Made by a program: the position numbers and the translations under genes
Notes under the pieces: model-generated
What the model was told of the DNA's origin: nothing
The model's input: only the letters and a program-made list of their open reading frames with translations
The model's database searches: none
In this document: piece by piece, positions 23,701-38,700 of the stretch
Layout: each line of letters begins with the position of its first letter
Numbering within the stretch: position 1 is the first letter of the stretch
Source: Kryptolebias marmoratus
Taxonomy: Eukaryota; Chordata; Actinopteri; Cyprinodontiformes; Rivulidae
Reading direction: 5' to 3'
Assembly (NCBI RefSeq): GCF_001649575.2
Contig: NC_051443.1
Span: 13,016,695 to 13,080,694, forward strand
Length of the DNA stretch: 64,000 nucleotides

Positions 23701-26700
23701 TTCACTAAATCTGCCCAGTGGTTCATGAAATATGTTGCTAAAGCTACAGACAAATGACCATAAACACACACAAGAAAGAACCTAAACACCTTTGCTTTTG
23801 GTGGTGGGCGATAACACAATGTTCTGCAAGCACACAGTTCAAATGTTTTTTTTATTGTTCAATAAAATAAACAGTACTGAATCCAATTTTTGATTTGTCC
23901 TCGTAAAACACTGTGTAGATTCAAGAAAGAAAAAAAGAAATAAAAGTTACTGAAACATGGAAAAGGGAAAAAAACTTGAAAGCATTTGTAAACTTCAGAA
24001 TGCAGCGTATTCTTTGTCAAGCTGCTGCTTTATGAGGAGAGAAACGACAGAAAAATAGAAGGCCACTCTGTCACTGGGCATGGTTTCAATGCATTCACAA
24101 TTATTCTGCACCAGCGCCCCCTGCCAAAAAAAAAAAAAAACTCATGCATGAAATACTAGGTCTGTGTGAAAGCTGGGATAACACAGAGAACAAGAACTCT
24201 TTTGATGGTCTTTGTTCATGAAAAATGCATTTCTCAACAAGAAAGAAATGAGACAACCCGAACATCAATATGTAAAAAAAAAAAAAGGAATTAATTCAGT
24301 TTGCATTCATACGTTCTTGCATCTTCCATACTGTTTATTCCAGCTGACCGTCCATTAAAATACAATTAATATGGCTGCAGGGGGCGTGAAAGCATCATTT
24401 CAAACTAATGATAAAATAATGAATACGATGAGAGCCTCAATGCTGCCCTTTCATTCCCTGTAATTATGTTAAATCCTGTCACTCATGGCTAGTTACTCTG
24501 CAGCCACTTGTATGTTCCCCCTCTGTGTTCAGTCTACACTTTGAAATGTCTGTGAGGAAAAGGCGACTAGTGTTACAGATTGATGCTCCCGTCAGTGTTC
24601 GAACATGAACAGCGAAATAAGGCTTTTCTGGACGCTTGGCTGCAGCAGAAGTTGTACGCCAAATACTTTTATACTGTGACATTTTAACGTGATTTGGCAA
24701 AAACAAACAAACAAACAAAAAACGTCTGCATGCTGGAGTTTTGACAGTATCCACCTGGTCCGTGTGGATCCAAGGCGGACTCTTGGCTCAGTTTTGTGAG
24801 AAAAACACTTAAAAGCTTCACTACATTCAAAGCCAATCACCAACTGTGTCTGCCCGCTGTAGACTGATGACAAAAACTGGAAGAGAGTTTATTTTAGGAG
24901 GAAAGAAAAAACGAAAGTGTTTTTTGTAACACACCATGAGGCAAGTGTTGTTTCTGTGAAGCAGCTGGAGGGCAGACAGGTACAAAAAAACACGATTTGC
25001 ATGAAATGGAGCCAGATGCATATCCAAAGCTGACACACTGTTTTTTGATATAGTAATGTTAAAAATGATTACAACTCGTGCTTTTTGTCTTTAAAATGCC
25101 TCTGAATTCAAACAAATCGTTACCACACATTGTATCAAAACACTGAATTACTTTAACCCTTGGATGCATAAGTGGGGTCAAAAATGACCCCGAGGGTTGT
25201 TATTTTTCAAAATCTCTGAAATTAAAAGTTTTTACACTACCATATTACAGGTATTCCTCATAAAACATGTTTGTGACTTGAAGCCATTTGAATTTTTAAA
25301 TTTTTTTATACATTTTAAGAAATTGCAGTTTTTGTGTCACTACCCCAGTTTTTCATAAGTGGGGTCAAAAATGACCCCAAGCATTTTCTATAGAATCTCA
25401 AGGGTTTGCTTTGGGAATCTTTGATTTTTATCAACTGTGACTGTCAGGATACATTTTCTGTCCCATTTACACATCTGATGCCTGCAGTCTCACCACCAGG
25501 AGGTCAGTTTGACACAGAAGCATACATGTAAGTATTTTCTTCATTTATCAGCTCCTTGACTTGTCTGTGATAGAGTATCATGTTGGTCAACAAAGTAGAT
25601 ACTAGTTAGCTAACTACAAAAAAATGTAGTAGTAATGTTAGTACTCTGTTAGCTGGCTAACTAAGCTAGCTAACATTACACTAGTTTAGTAAGCCAGCTG
25701 ATATTACTGTATTTGTTGTGTAGAGACTCACTGTATTCATAATTCCTTGTAACAAAAGCTAACTTGTTAGGTAACCTATTATATGATTACTGAATATTGA
25801 TTGGTGTGTGTGCGTATGTACACAAATGCATGTCTGTGCCTTTACTTACATATAAAGGCACAGACATTTACTTAGACAGCTCAATGTTGATTTATAGTTT
25901 TGTGTGTCATTCAAACATAGTCTGTTTTATGTTTTCTCATCTAGAATATCATGGCTACTTGGAGGCCAGCTAGGATACCTGAAGACCTTGCTCGATATAT
26001 GATCCTGAACAGATGGGATGAAGAGTCCATCGGTGGGCTTGATTCAGGATCTGACATCTCAAATGTAGAGGATACAGATTATTGTCCACCTGGACATGTC
26101 AGGGAACTAACCTGTCCCTGCTGAACAAGATCAGTCGGACACAGAGAAGTCCTCTGAGTCCTCAGAAAAGGAAATGCATTTTGTGTCCAACAGAATGAGT
26201 CGCAAGAGCTCTTACTGGGCAGAGTGACCTCTCACTCAGGCTAAAATACCAAGCCATAATTTACTGAGAAGTTGGTCAGGACCTGCACCTGGGTTTAGCA
26301 CCATCTCTCCAGTAGATGCATTGAAGCTGTTTATCACTGATAGTAATCTGCGACATTTCCTCACAATGCTCTCAAAGGAGCTTGTGACTCCTCACATGAA
26401 AAGTCAATTGGAAGGTACCCCAAATCTACCAACCTACATCACTGAAGCAGTGGGAAGGTGTGGAGTAACAAAAGTTGCAAACCAGCAACAGGAGAGAGGC
26501 ACAGAAAGCCAACAGAAGATAAAAGAGGTGCCAGATGTGTCCAAGAAACAAAAATCGCAAAGCCACCAATTGGTGTTGGAAATGCAGTACCCTAGTGTGT
26601 GTAATGGTCACAGCCAAAAGTAAATAGTTTGTGACAACTGCACACAGTAAACAGAAAAATGATGTTTGTGTGGGCACATGTGAGTGAACGGTGTTCTGGT

Positions 26701-29700
26701 CTCATGTATGTTTATTGTCTTTTTGTCCTCCAGACAGATTTTTGATGTTATTTCTTGTGAAAAAAAATGTTACAAAAAGTTATGAATAAGCAAGTTAAAT
26801 GTAAAATCAGTGTTTTGTTGACCCAAATATAATAAATATAATACCCTTAAACAAAAATTAAAGACATCTTTTAAATTCATTGCAAAAACCCATAGACTCT
26901 AATTGGGGTCATTTTTGACCCCACTCATGGAAGAGTGACGGTATTGGTGGCTCATGCATCCAAGGGTTAAACAGCTTGTAGATTTTTTTTCTACCTCAGA
27001 AAAAATAGAGCAGTTGAGATTCTTGTTTCATCCTTCATTTTGTTGAAAAACTTTTGAACCTAATGTACGACACTAAGATGATGAGCTAACTGTCCCCTGT
27101 CTCCTTATGAAAAAGAAAATAATTTAAAACGAGAGCAGAATAAATAAAACTGAGAAGGATAAAAATATCTGGATCATTTTGAACTCAGCTGATAATGTCA
27201 GAAAACAAGCGACAATTAAATATCAAGTATGTAAAAGGACCCACAGAAAATACTCCAGATTAATGAAGGTAAATGGGGGGAAAATTGTTTCATCAAAAAA
27301 GAATTTTGCAAAATATAAACCTGAACAGTGGTGAATGCCTTCATCCTCTGCTTTAAAGCTCCAACATTACCATCAAAAAGCAATTAGTTAAATAACGTCC
27401 ATGCATGAACAGTTTAAGACTTATGTGATCTCAGTATATTTACACCTGTTCTGATAGCCCGCAGAGTTCAAGTAGTAAGAACTACCACCAAGGAAGAGAC
27501 AGCATGAAGACCAAGGAACTTTCCACACAGCTTATTACAGTAAGAAGAGTACAGGGTTGGACCATTAAAAAATATCCCAAACCCTGAATGTTCTCGGAAC
27601 AACATTAAGTTTATTATTACTAAATAAACCACAGGAAACCTGTCAGGAGAACGTCGTCCTCCAGAACTCACAGACTGGACAAGGAGGACACTGAGCAGTG
27701 GAACATCCAGGAGGGCAAAGACAGGGCAGCTCTTCTGAAGAGATGGGAGTAAACCTAACACCTCTCATCATGCTAAAAACACCATTCCCATAGTGAGGCA
27801 TGGTGGTGGCAGCATCATGCTTTGGGGATGTTTCTTTTTTTTTTTTTTTTTTTAAATCAGCACGAACTGACAAACTGGCCAAAGCTGAAGGAAAGATAGA
27901 CGGAGTGAAAAATCAGGAGAAACTGTTTGAGTCTTCCAGAGATTTGAGGTTGGGACAGAGGTTATGTATGCTCAGGATTTATTTCTTGTTTGTTTCAGAG
28001 TAAAAAAATAAAAAATAAATACATTTTTGCACCTCCAAAGTGGTGGTTCAGTTTTTAACAATGAAAATTCAAAGACACACTCCAACCATAATGCCATTGG
28101 CAGGTTGTAAGACAACTAAATAAAAAGAATGCCATAGACGCTGAGGACTTCTGTAACTCACTGTAGGTGACATTTTTTTATATGACCAAAAAATTGTTTT
28201 CAAATAGATCAGTATAAATCAATAGTATGAAGAGATGTATATTATCTGCCTGCATTTGGAGACATGCTGAGATGCTGTATGTTTCAGTGATGATGGCTCA
28301 CACAGAGATCATCAACATAAAAATCAATAATGTCATGTTGTGTGCTTCTTTCCTTCTCTTATATAGCATCTGCTACAACGTGTCCTGATATGGCTGTAAT
28401 ATCTTTAATCAATATTTCTATGTGACTCAAGTAAATGTAAAACATGCTGACAGCAATCAGTAGTAAGATGGCTCAGATCACAAAGTTAAAGTCAGGCCTT
28501 TTCAGAAAGATTAGAAGATTTTTTTGTCATGCTTGTTGTTTGTTGTGGATGATATCAGACTATAAAGTGGACATTTGCATATAGAAAAAAGACGCAACAT
28601 CCAATCACAAGCGGGCACTAGAGATGCTTTTTGAAACTGACTGACAAATTACACACTAGGAGCTGTCCACTTGTCATCGGATCACTCAAGACGCATTTTA
28701 TTAACAAATGTAAACATGGCTAATTACATGTAATCTACCCTGAAACCAAACTGCATCTGGCAGTGTGAAAATTTGGCAATTTGCACCCTGAAGGCAGTCG
28801 TTTGTATAAAAAAAAAGAGCCACGATACAGGCTCAAAATAAAATGCAGAGTAGCATGCTGGCGGTTTCATCAGATTTTCCTGCTTTCCAAACTGCTGGAA
28901 ATGGAATTGAAATAATGACTATAACCTTCATCTTATAGAGAAGACATTGTTGAAGTAGGTAATTCTTCAGTGTTGCTTAGGCCCTCTGAATATGATCTAA
29001 ATGACTGAGTTTAAGACCCTTGTTGTGAGATGGTAAAAAAACAACTTCAGATTAATCAAGATTTGCTATACAGTAATTCAAGGGATGTCATATTTAACTA
29101 GATAAAACAACACAAAGGACAATGACTCAAGAAATTCCTCAGCAAGCAAAACGTTGGTGATAAAACAATATCCACACCTAATAAAAGTATCTAAAAGCCA
29201 AATTGAAAGTAGAGTTGGTATAAAACTCAAGGGAGCCTGAGGCTGAACTAAAAGCTGTAGAAAATGGATGAATGTTCAGAGTTGATTTGAAATTGTCATT
29301 CATGTGACAGGAATTAATCTGGGATGAGAGACTGCTCCGGAGCCAGGGGGTATCCATGGAGAACGTAACTCACTTTGGGTTTGAAAAGACTGTGTGAAGT
29401 AAGGCTAAGTGACCCTGAGGGTAGAATATGAAATTAGCTTATCAATTACATATTATAGAGCTGGTTGATTCCAGGTGCGAACAGCGATATTGTATGTCGC
29501 CGGACAGATTGTCAGTTTAAAATGAATCGTTCGCAGCATTAAACCAGGTAATTTGACTCCATTGGCTCCATTCCTTCGAACCATCAACAAAATAAGCGGT
29601 TTAGATTAGGAGGTTGAACATAAAGAATTATGACATGAAAGTAATGTCACATCTTTGGAAGATGAAAAATGCCAAAGACAAAAAAAATAAAAGTTCAGCC

Positions 29701-32700
29701 CTGATGTGTCTCAGATGACAGATCTGAAGCAGATGGTGTGCATTTACTGTCTGTGATTTTGTGCAGCTCATAATAATTCTGACAAAAGAAGTCCTCACCA
29801 GCTGTTCCTGCATTATGAGGGAGATCTGCCTTCACTCAAGCTTAGATTTAAGTGTCAGCGCTCCATTTACAGTAAATGAACACGTTTCAGTCCAACGAGA
29901 CGGTGAATTGGTTCATGACTGCATTTTTCTCCTTGGAATTAAATCCAAGAAAGCAGCTAAAAATACAATTTATGTTGCAGGAAACATAAAACACTTTAAC
30001 AGGTGGTTTATTTATTTCCACAATTACATATTTACAATCAATCATTTCCTTGGAGCAAAGAATTCCTACAGCACAAGCATACAGAGTTAATTTATTAAAA
30101 CCTATTCTGCGGCTTTTTGCTTCAGCGTTTCTTTTCCAAGCTAAAATATCTGTAGCTTGTTTGAAGCTGGCCTTAACAAAATAAGGTTACCTGTCAGGGT
30201 TTGCTTTCCCAGAATAAGAAAGGTTAGTAAATTAAAAAGTTAAAACCAATTCGTCATTTAAAAAGAAAAAAAATAAATAGAAAATTTGAATTAAAATTAA
30301 ACTCAAATAAATAAATCAATTAGTTTAATTAAAAGAACTTGGATGGCAGTGAGACTCATGAAGGTTAGAAATGAACTTATTACTTGGCTGGTGATTGACG
30401 CCGTTCGTTAAAGCCCGCTGCCCAAAGGCAAAGGTGGACAGTTGTGTTTCTGCCCAGGTCTGTGTGTTCGCAAAACACTCTGCGAAACACTGGACAACCT
30501 TTATTAAAGCCTGTAGAAAGTAATCATTGGTTGTACATCTACAGCTGATTAACTTTTGAAGTCAACTCGAATGACAGCGGCTGCCACAGCCAACTCAACT
30601 ACAAACAACAAAAAATGCCTATAACTCTGTGAGTTTTACAGATATCGAGCTAAAACGTGCCGTGGGAGTTATTCATGACATACACTCTGAGTGCTACATC
30701 TTGTGATACTGCATGAGAATGCACATCTGTTTATTTTTAATATTTGAATAAAATGGCTATAAACCTGTCGTCTCTCAGCGTAACATGATTTTAGTCTAAA
30801 ACTCTAGTGGCAGCGGGGGATGTGCATTCCTTCTTTAATCAGAGCTTTTATTTTTATTTTTCCTCTTTCCAACACTCAAAGGATTGTGTGCACAGTGACA
30901 CACCAACCAGGTTTCTAAATCTGTGATTCTCAACTGGTGGGTCGTGAGCCAAAAGTGGACTGTGGGCTCATTCTCAGTGGGTCACGAGTCTTTGCCTGGG
31001 TAAAAAAAAGTGTTATTAAAAAAAAAAAATCAACATTCTGATTGTTATGTCAGCCTTATGGTAAATGCTTGGATAAGTGAGTGAACTGTTTTAATAAGAC
31101 ATTGTTATTTATTCAGTGGGTGGGTCATCAGCTTGTGCATAGTAATGTATTCCACTATTTCAGGTTCAAACTGCACCATCTTTTTGTTCAATAAATTAGA
31201 GAAGTTGAACATTTTACTGGTTATTAAGGGGGTGATGGTGGGTACTAAAGCCAGACCAGTTGAGAACCACTTCACGACCTCTACATAATGAACAGTGTTG
31301 TTGTGTGAGTTGTACATGTAAGTGCAGCCAAAATTACAGCCCAATCATCCTCTAACTTAAAGTATTTGGATGTAAGTGGTCTGATAAAGCTGCGGTTACA
31401 ACTTCAGGTCTTTATCACAGCAGAACAGCAGTTTGGCAATGCAGCGAGTGTCCATAGATTAATATTTAGTTAATCCGCTCAATATTAATAATGCTGTAGA
31501 TTTGTTTCACCATGCTGAAACTAGTAACGGAAGAAAATGGAAATGACAGAAGCTTTGTTTGGAATTTTGAAAATGTTTAAAAAAAAAAAAAAAAAAAGGA
31601 GGAAAACAAAAGATGGAAGTTTGATTATCACCAGAGCTAAAAAGTTTGCAATAATGAGCTGCTAGGACATGACGCAGCTAAAATGATTAAAAGTTCTTTC
31701 TTGCCGCACAGACAGACACACACACACACAAACACACAAGCTTACTCCAGTTCCAATCATTGCAATTTAATCTAAAACAACAGTTTTGATTACAAAACAC
31801 TGAGCTGAGTTTGAATAATACGAGCAGAACAAGCATTCATTCACACATTTTCTACATTTACATTCCATTAAAGCCACTTGGAGGTTATGAACTATAGAAA
31901 AACGTAAAGGCACCAGCAGAAGCGTTGGCCCTAATGTGTCTGTGTCTACACCCCCTCCACCATCTATTCACACCACCTTCTGTCTCCCTCCCTCAAAGCC
32001 TGCAGGCGAACTTTAAATCACTGCGCCAGCAAATGTCAAAAATGAGTGTCTGCTAAGACGCAATCACAGTTTTGACACCCCTGGTCAAATTTTCTGTTTA
32101 CGTGAAAAAAAGCCAAGCGAGGAGATGACCTGATTTTTAAAAAAAAGGTGTAGATTTAAGGATGAAACACCTCATTCATTTTAAGCAAGATTACATTTAT
32201 TTTCCATCTTTTGCACTTTAAAGGTAACAAAAAAAGGACCTAAAGCAAACATTTGTATTTACAGTACTTAATAAGTCCCACTCTGGTGAGGATCCTAACA
32301 GTCAGTTAGGCAGAGTTGCACACACGGTTCTCCTGAGAACAATTTGCTGATTTTGATAGCCTGTTCTTAAAGGCTAGAGGTGATACTGTTTTTGCTCGGG
32401 TATCTGTGTGTGTTTAATATATTAGCAGGATATCTCATGAATCACTAGATATTAATGACATTCTCAGAAAGTCATTGCTGGATGTACATCTACAAGTGAC
32501 TAATTTTTCAATCCCAATCAAGATGGCTGCCACAGGTCATTAATATTGGCCAAAAACAGCTATAACTCAGCCAGTGTTACAGATACTGAGCTAAACTTAG
32601 GTGCAGTAGTTGCTGATCGATCCTCAACATGTTCTGAGTGCTACCATCTCGGGAGTTTACTAATAACGTCATTTTCAACTCTGTCTCTTCTCAGCGTAAG

Positions 32701-35700
32701 ATGATTTTAGATTAGCATAAAAGGCAAAAGGTCTGGCGATCTGTCAAGATAGGCAAAGCCTTTAATAGATTTGGTAATAGGACTGTAAAGACCGTGACAA
32801 AATCATTGGCTGGTGTCTCTTCAGGGAGTGAATTTCTCATTCATCTTTTTTTCTCACCTTAAATGGCCTTCTTGTAAAATTCCTGTACATGTCATGTGCC
32901 CTCCTAATCCAGTTTGTTCAGAATGGAGACCTGGCTTTCTCCATTACAGGCTTTTTATAAATAAAACCCCTTTTTATGAAGCCCGCAGGACTTGAACACT
33001 TCAATTCTCTGTCTGCCTTCAAAACCAAACATAAAACTTCTTCCTTCAAGAAAACCTTTGTCAATGTCTTTTTTTTTTTTAAGTTTACTTTTATTGTTAT
33101 GGTGAAGGCGGAACAGCAGTGCGGCGGTTAGCCCCGTCGCCTCACAGCAAGAAGGTCGCAGGTTCACTTACCGGCCTTTCTGTGTGGAGTTTTTATCCAC
33201 ACATGCATGGGTTTCCTCTCACTGACCAAAAACATGTTTGATTGCCAACTTTAAAATGGCCGTTTGTCTTGTTTGTCTCTATGTGTCTCTTTAAAAGGAC
33301 CTCCGGGTGTCCCCCGCCTCTCGAACAGTGACTGCTGGAGATGGACACTGCCTGCCCCACAATCCCAAAAAGTGGAAAAAGTGGGTAAAAAAAATGGATG
33401 TTTGGATAGATGGACATTATGGGAAACATTCAAGAGTCTGAACTTGCCTCAAGTCTGAAGCACTTTGTAACTTTAAGAAAAGTGTTGTACAAATGTTACT
33501 ATTATTTCTTAATCTCTTGCTTATGAAGGCCATCCTCTATTCATTGTCACTTCTTTCACAGCCGGTGCAGTGTTTGTTTCCAGATTTTGCTGCCAGATAA
33601 CTGAAAACATTTTTCCGTCTACAGATGAAATGTCCCTTAAGCCATCATCCAAGAGCACCAAAAATAATATGTTGCTGCAGTTGCTGTTTGTCTTTTTTGT
33701 TTTTTTGGAACCAAACATAATTACTCATGGTCAGCCAAATGTTCAGTCCACAGGACTTGGGTTCAGAATGCACCTCATGTTCAGCTGTTCGAATAAAAAC
33801 TTAAATTATGGAGTGAGAACGGCATACAGCCAACTGACCCCCCACACCATGAAGCTCCGAGTCACTGTGACACGGCTGTGAAGGAAATAAAAGGACTGCA
33901 CATGTGGGTGTTCACATTAGACTTACCTGTAAATTCAATGCTGAAGCTGTTCACATGAAGGGAGCAAGCAGACGGAGCTTCATTAGGAAGCTTATGTCCT
34001 TCCACATTTGCAGCGCAAGATGCTGGATCTCTTTTTTTAAGTCTGTGCTGGAGAGACTGACTTTATTAACAGCCATCTGTTGAGACTACAGCATCCGAGC
34101 CAAACAAACTAAACAATCAGAGGAAAAGGAAAAAAAAAGGCTGTATCTGTGCTGGAGACTTTTTTTTTTTCCCCTCGAGAAAAGGAGAGGGCAACAGAAA
34201 TGGGCACACATATAGACCATCATCTATTATACAATACATACATCTGCAAAAATACAGTCTGGGAAAGGCTTCATCTATTTTGCTTATATGGCAACTTGTC
34301 GTTAAAATGTGTTGCAAATTTGTAGACGATTGCTTTGTACAAATATTCTCCTGAACAGACTTGTCAAAGAACCTTTTCAAGGCTATTATTTTTTTTTAAT
34401 AATTACTAACTTGTAACAATTGGAGTGGTTGGTAGACATAAAACAATCCTTTTTTTGACCACATTAAATGTACTGCCTGTTAAACTAACATTTTTGTCAA
34501 AAGCTTACATACAGTCATCATGGGCAGGAATCTCATCTTAATTTGGGGTTTTTATTGCTTGATTTGAACTTCTCTATTCCCAGGGTGGAATGATTATACA
34601 ACATTCAACTTCAGTGGTTTGTAAAAAACAAGAACTGGGAGATAAAGTTTGAATTTACTGAGGATTTCCTTTAATCTACACAGGCTCAAAACTATAAATA
34701 GCTCAATCTTTGTCTCGTCTGACCATAAAACCTTCCTCCAAAAGACATTTGACTTGTGGGCGGCTGCAAATTTCAGTCCATGATGAAGTAAAACTCACTT
34801 CACTGTAGACAGTCACACTGGTGTTCCAGCAGTTTCCAGTCCTTGGCAGGATTGAGCCTTCGTGGTTCCAGAGTACCTGAGCATCCTAATGAGTCTTGGT
34901 CAATCTAATAGGTCAGGGGTAGCCAATTCTGGTCCTCAGGTCCACTATCCTGCATGTGTTACTTGTTTCTCTGCTCCAACACACCTGATTCAGTGGTTAA
35001 ATCACCTCTTCCTGTTCTCCAGAAGCCTGTTAATCACCCATTGATTCAAATTAGGTGTGTTGGAGCAGAGAAACAAGTAAAACATGCAGGATAGTGGCCC
35101 TTGAGGACCAGGATTGGACACCACTGTAATAAGTGCTGTAAAACAAATCCTTTTAATGATGACAACGAGAAGCTACCGGCTGCAGACAATCATGATCACT
35201 AATGAGAACAGGCCTTGTCAAGTTAAGCATTTTAGAACCTTCAGCGCGACGTTTTAAACGAGTTAGTTGATTAATATATTATATTATAATATCCATTCGA
35301 GCCTGTATGTATAATGTTAACCCTGTGTGGATTACAGAAAGTTCTCGTGCACCCAATTTTTGTTTTTAAAAATCATTTAAGTTCTATGTTGAATTTTTCC
35401 ACCCTGGAAAAAGAACAGTTCAAAACAATCAAAAATACAAACAAATTAAAATTACATTCATGCCCATGATGAGTGGCTGGAAGAAATTTGACCACAATTA
35501 AAAACATCAACTCTTGGATGAAATTCTAAAATCTAGAGTCATATTTTTCTCCCTCTTTTTTTTAAACAATACAGTGCAATACACTGATGAACAGAGCAGA
35601 GTTAGTTAGACTTCTTCAGCTCCACAGCATTAAAGAATGGTAAAAGAGGTCGTCCCTGCCTAAAGCCAAAACATCTTATAATTGCAATCATTTTCAGTGC

Positions 35701-38700
35701 CACAACAAGACGCTTCTTTAGAGTGAAGTATATAACTACCTGCTTTTATTGGTTTCTTATTATCAATTCTTACTCATCTTCATTAACAAGATAGCCTACT
35801 GCAAACTCGTTTTTTTCAAAACACAATTTTCTATACCAGTTCTTCATTTTATTACAAGTGATGACTTTAAATGAGCTCAATGAACTGTTGAAGGTATCAA
35901 CGTTTGTGACCCATTGTTTGCATGCCACAGCTTATTTGTGCTGCCATGCGACACCATAGTTTTTTGGCATGCTGTATCAAAGAGAAAGCTTGAAAATTAA
36001 TTAATCAAACCAGCGGTAAACTTTGTGAAACACACACACACATACACACACGGCTCTCTTGAGATGTCTCCAAGGAAGGGCATGTGCTGTGCAGCATAAT
36101 ACTAATGGGATGCAAAAAAAAAAAAAAAAAAAAGAATAGCAGCCTTCATGGCAAAGAATCAAAAACAAATTATAAATAAAGAGCCATGGGAATTAGTTAA
36201 AGAGCCAACAGGCTGCAAAAACTCCATACATAACAAGATGTGTCTGATCTCCTGAGTAAACACAACCTTCGTTCCACATTACCCTACTTAACCTGATTTA
36301 AGTTTAATTTAATTCTCCAAGGCAGCTAACATCAGCCAAACATTTCCCTGAAAAAAAAAGTAATAAGATAAAATGAAAAAGTCAGTACAGCGTGTTGGAT
36401 GAACACTTTAAAAAGGGACACAAACATGTAACACATGTCACTTCCCAGCCAGTGAAAACAAACGTTTGCCGTCTCCTGGAACCGGAGCAGCTAATACAGA
36501 ATATCTGCCGACAAACCGAGTTAAAATCACGTCTCGTCTCCTGAACGACTGCCGTTTGTTCCAATCAGCGCGAACAGAGATCCGCAGCACAGCAGCACGA
36601 CAGGCTTCACAAACGGTGCCTCGTCTCAAATTTACCTGACAGAAACATGCACAAGATGAACAGGAAGCAGCGCTGCTCGTCTATGTCAAAGATCATTTAG
36701 AGACAGATGAGGATACAGCCTCTCTGGCTGCAGTTTTACGACAAATGCCTCTTCAAATACAGGAAATGCGTGAGAATCCTTAGAGAAGTGCATTTAAATT
36801 TTAGAAATTTTGAACAAAATGGCAACGAGGTCGCGCCCACAGCTGAGGACAAGAGATGCACCAAAGTGATGTATTTTAAAGGCTGGAAACAACATTAATC
36901 AGCCAATAAAATGCATCAAATAAGGAAATGCAATGGTTTGGACAGTTTGGGTCCAATATTTTCATAAAAGTAAATAAAAAGATATGGTCACAACTATGGC
37001 TACAAGTTGCCTCAATATTGACGTGTGAAAAATCAGTGGCACAAAGAATCAAACTGTTGACACAAACTGCATGCCAGTAATATATTTGGCAATCAGATAA
37101 AGATCAGATTTTGATGACAGGGACTAAAACACTAAAGCACGGAGACTGATACAAGGGCCGTGATGACAGAAAAATGTAAAAAATATAATAAAATTTTCCT
37201 AATATCGTGCAGCCCTAATCAGCACAATCTCAAATTGCTCAAATTGTACTAAACTGTTCAACCTGACAGTCATTTATTTCAGTGATCTTAGCCTCAAACA
37301 TGCAGGAAAATTACTGGCATTTGACTGGATTAACACAAAAAGAAGAATTTTTTTTTAACCTGTGAAATTTTTAAAATTGTAACTCTAAACTAAGTAAAGG
37401 GGATTAAAGTCAATAAAATAACTGGTATTTTGCAAGCATCAGAGTTCTTGTATTTGATTTTAGTGCAAGAAATAGATTCATGGCGATAACTTCAGCATGT
37501 CCCAATCCATCAGAAGTCAGTGTGTGGCCACAGTTTGAAAAATCACAAATACAAATACCTTTTCTGCTTGTAAGAAGCTACACTTTGTATTCCAGCTGTG
37601 TGTGTGATACGCTTCTGCAAGGACAGCTGCCTCACATTTATGTGGAGACTGTCGTCTTCCTGCACCAACTCACCTCCCACAAGACTCTATAAAGTCTTTA
37701 TTGCCTTCAGCAGAGATCTTTTTTTACATAATGTTGTCAGACAAATTCAAGCGCTATTATTTTGCTGGTTTAATTGCCTTGTTATCTCTCACTGCAGCTG
37801 TTCAGCGATTTCAGACTCTCGGCATTTCTTTCTACATACGGGTCCAACTGTGAAGACTTTTTGTGCTTATCAATACGTTCAAACAAAAACGAACAAAACC
37901 AGATCCTAGGTGGCGGAATAAGAAGAACACGGAACGCTTCTTCTAATAAGTTAGATTTTCCGATACGTGATCTCTTGCTGAGGCGTCTAGATAGCATTAA
38001 AAAAAATGGAGACGGAAAAAAGTCAAATGGGCGAGATAAGATGACTAAATGCCTTAATAAATAACAACTGGACCTCATAAGAGGAAACCAAAACAAAACA
38101 AAACAAAAAAAAAAAAACAGGTAAAATATTTGTTTCTTCCCTTTAATAACATAAAACCACTGCTGCCTCAAAGTGCAGCTCAAAATCAAATCACGGTTTT
38201 GAGGTTTCTCTGGTGTTTTGATGCTACTACAAACTGGCTGTAGATGATTCACACAGCACGTTTCAGAAACCCTGAAGCTGCTCAATAAGTCCAGCATGTC
38301 CCGTTGATACTGACTTGGACTTTGGCACAGTGCAGCGCTCCATTACCTGACAGTGCACAGAATACAGTGCAGTATGTTGGTGTCAACAGTTTACAACACA
38401 AACAGATGATGCATCCTCTCCTCTAAAATCCCTCAAGGCGACATGAAACTACTTCCCTGTGTCTAATCAATTCTCTTGAATTCTCTAAATTACCCGGCTT
38501 CTATTTCTTATCACACATATGTGCAGAGTCACACCCTCCGTACTGCTGCTCTAACAGAGCTCTGTTTGCCGCAGGGTTCGCTGAGTGAACTCCGGTCAAC
38601 AAAAGTGCGGCTGCAGTTTGGTGACGCGAGTGGAAGACATATCAAACGCGCACTCATTTCATATTGATGAAAAGGCGGAGAGGCGGGAGTCCTTACCATG

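Larger units (their letters stand above)
23231..38696 (-). other. amacr: AMACR intron 3 (15.5 kb)
   Basis: Very large intron made mostly of old repeats: dispersed family A copies 2-4, a piggyBac remnant, two Tc1-like remnants, a palindromic MITE, hAT-like, SINE-like and LINE pieces, CA runs and a CpG-richer patch near 36460-36640. The remaining stretches (for example 23830-25150, 28170-30360, 31280-32410, 35250-36440 and 36650-38690) show no exon that I can support. Confidence 0.8.

Noticed and set aside
33161..33170. B-box-like GGTTCACTTA, considered as a tRNA gene
   Set aside because: No cloverleaf can be formed with the flanks; it is the tRNA-like head of a SINE-like repeat.
37203..37219. 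ATATCGTGCAGCCCTA, resembling a hAT terminal repeat
   Set aside because: No partner end was found to the left and no target duplication, so a single short motif is not enough for an element.
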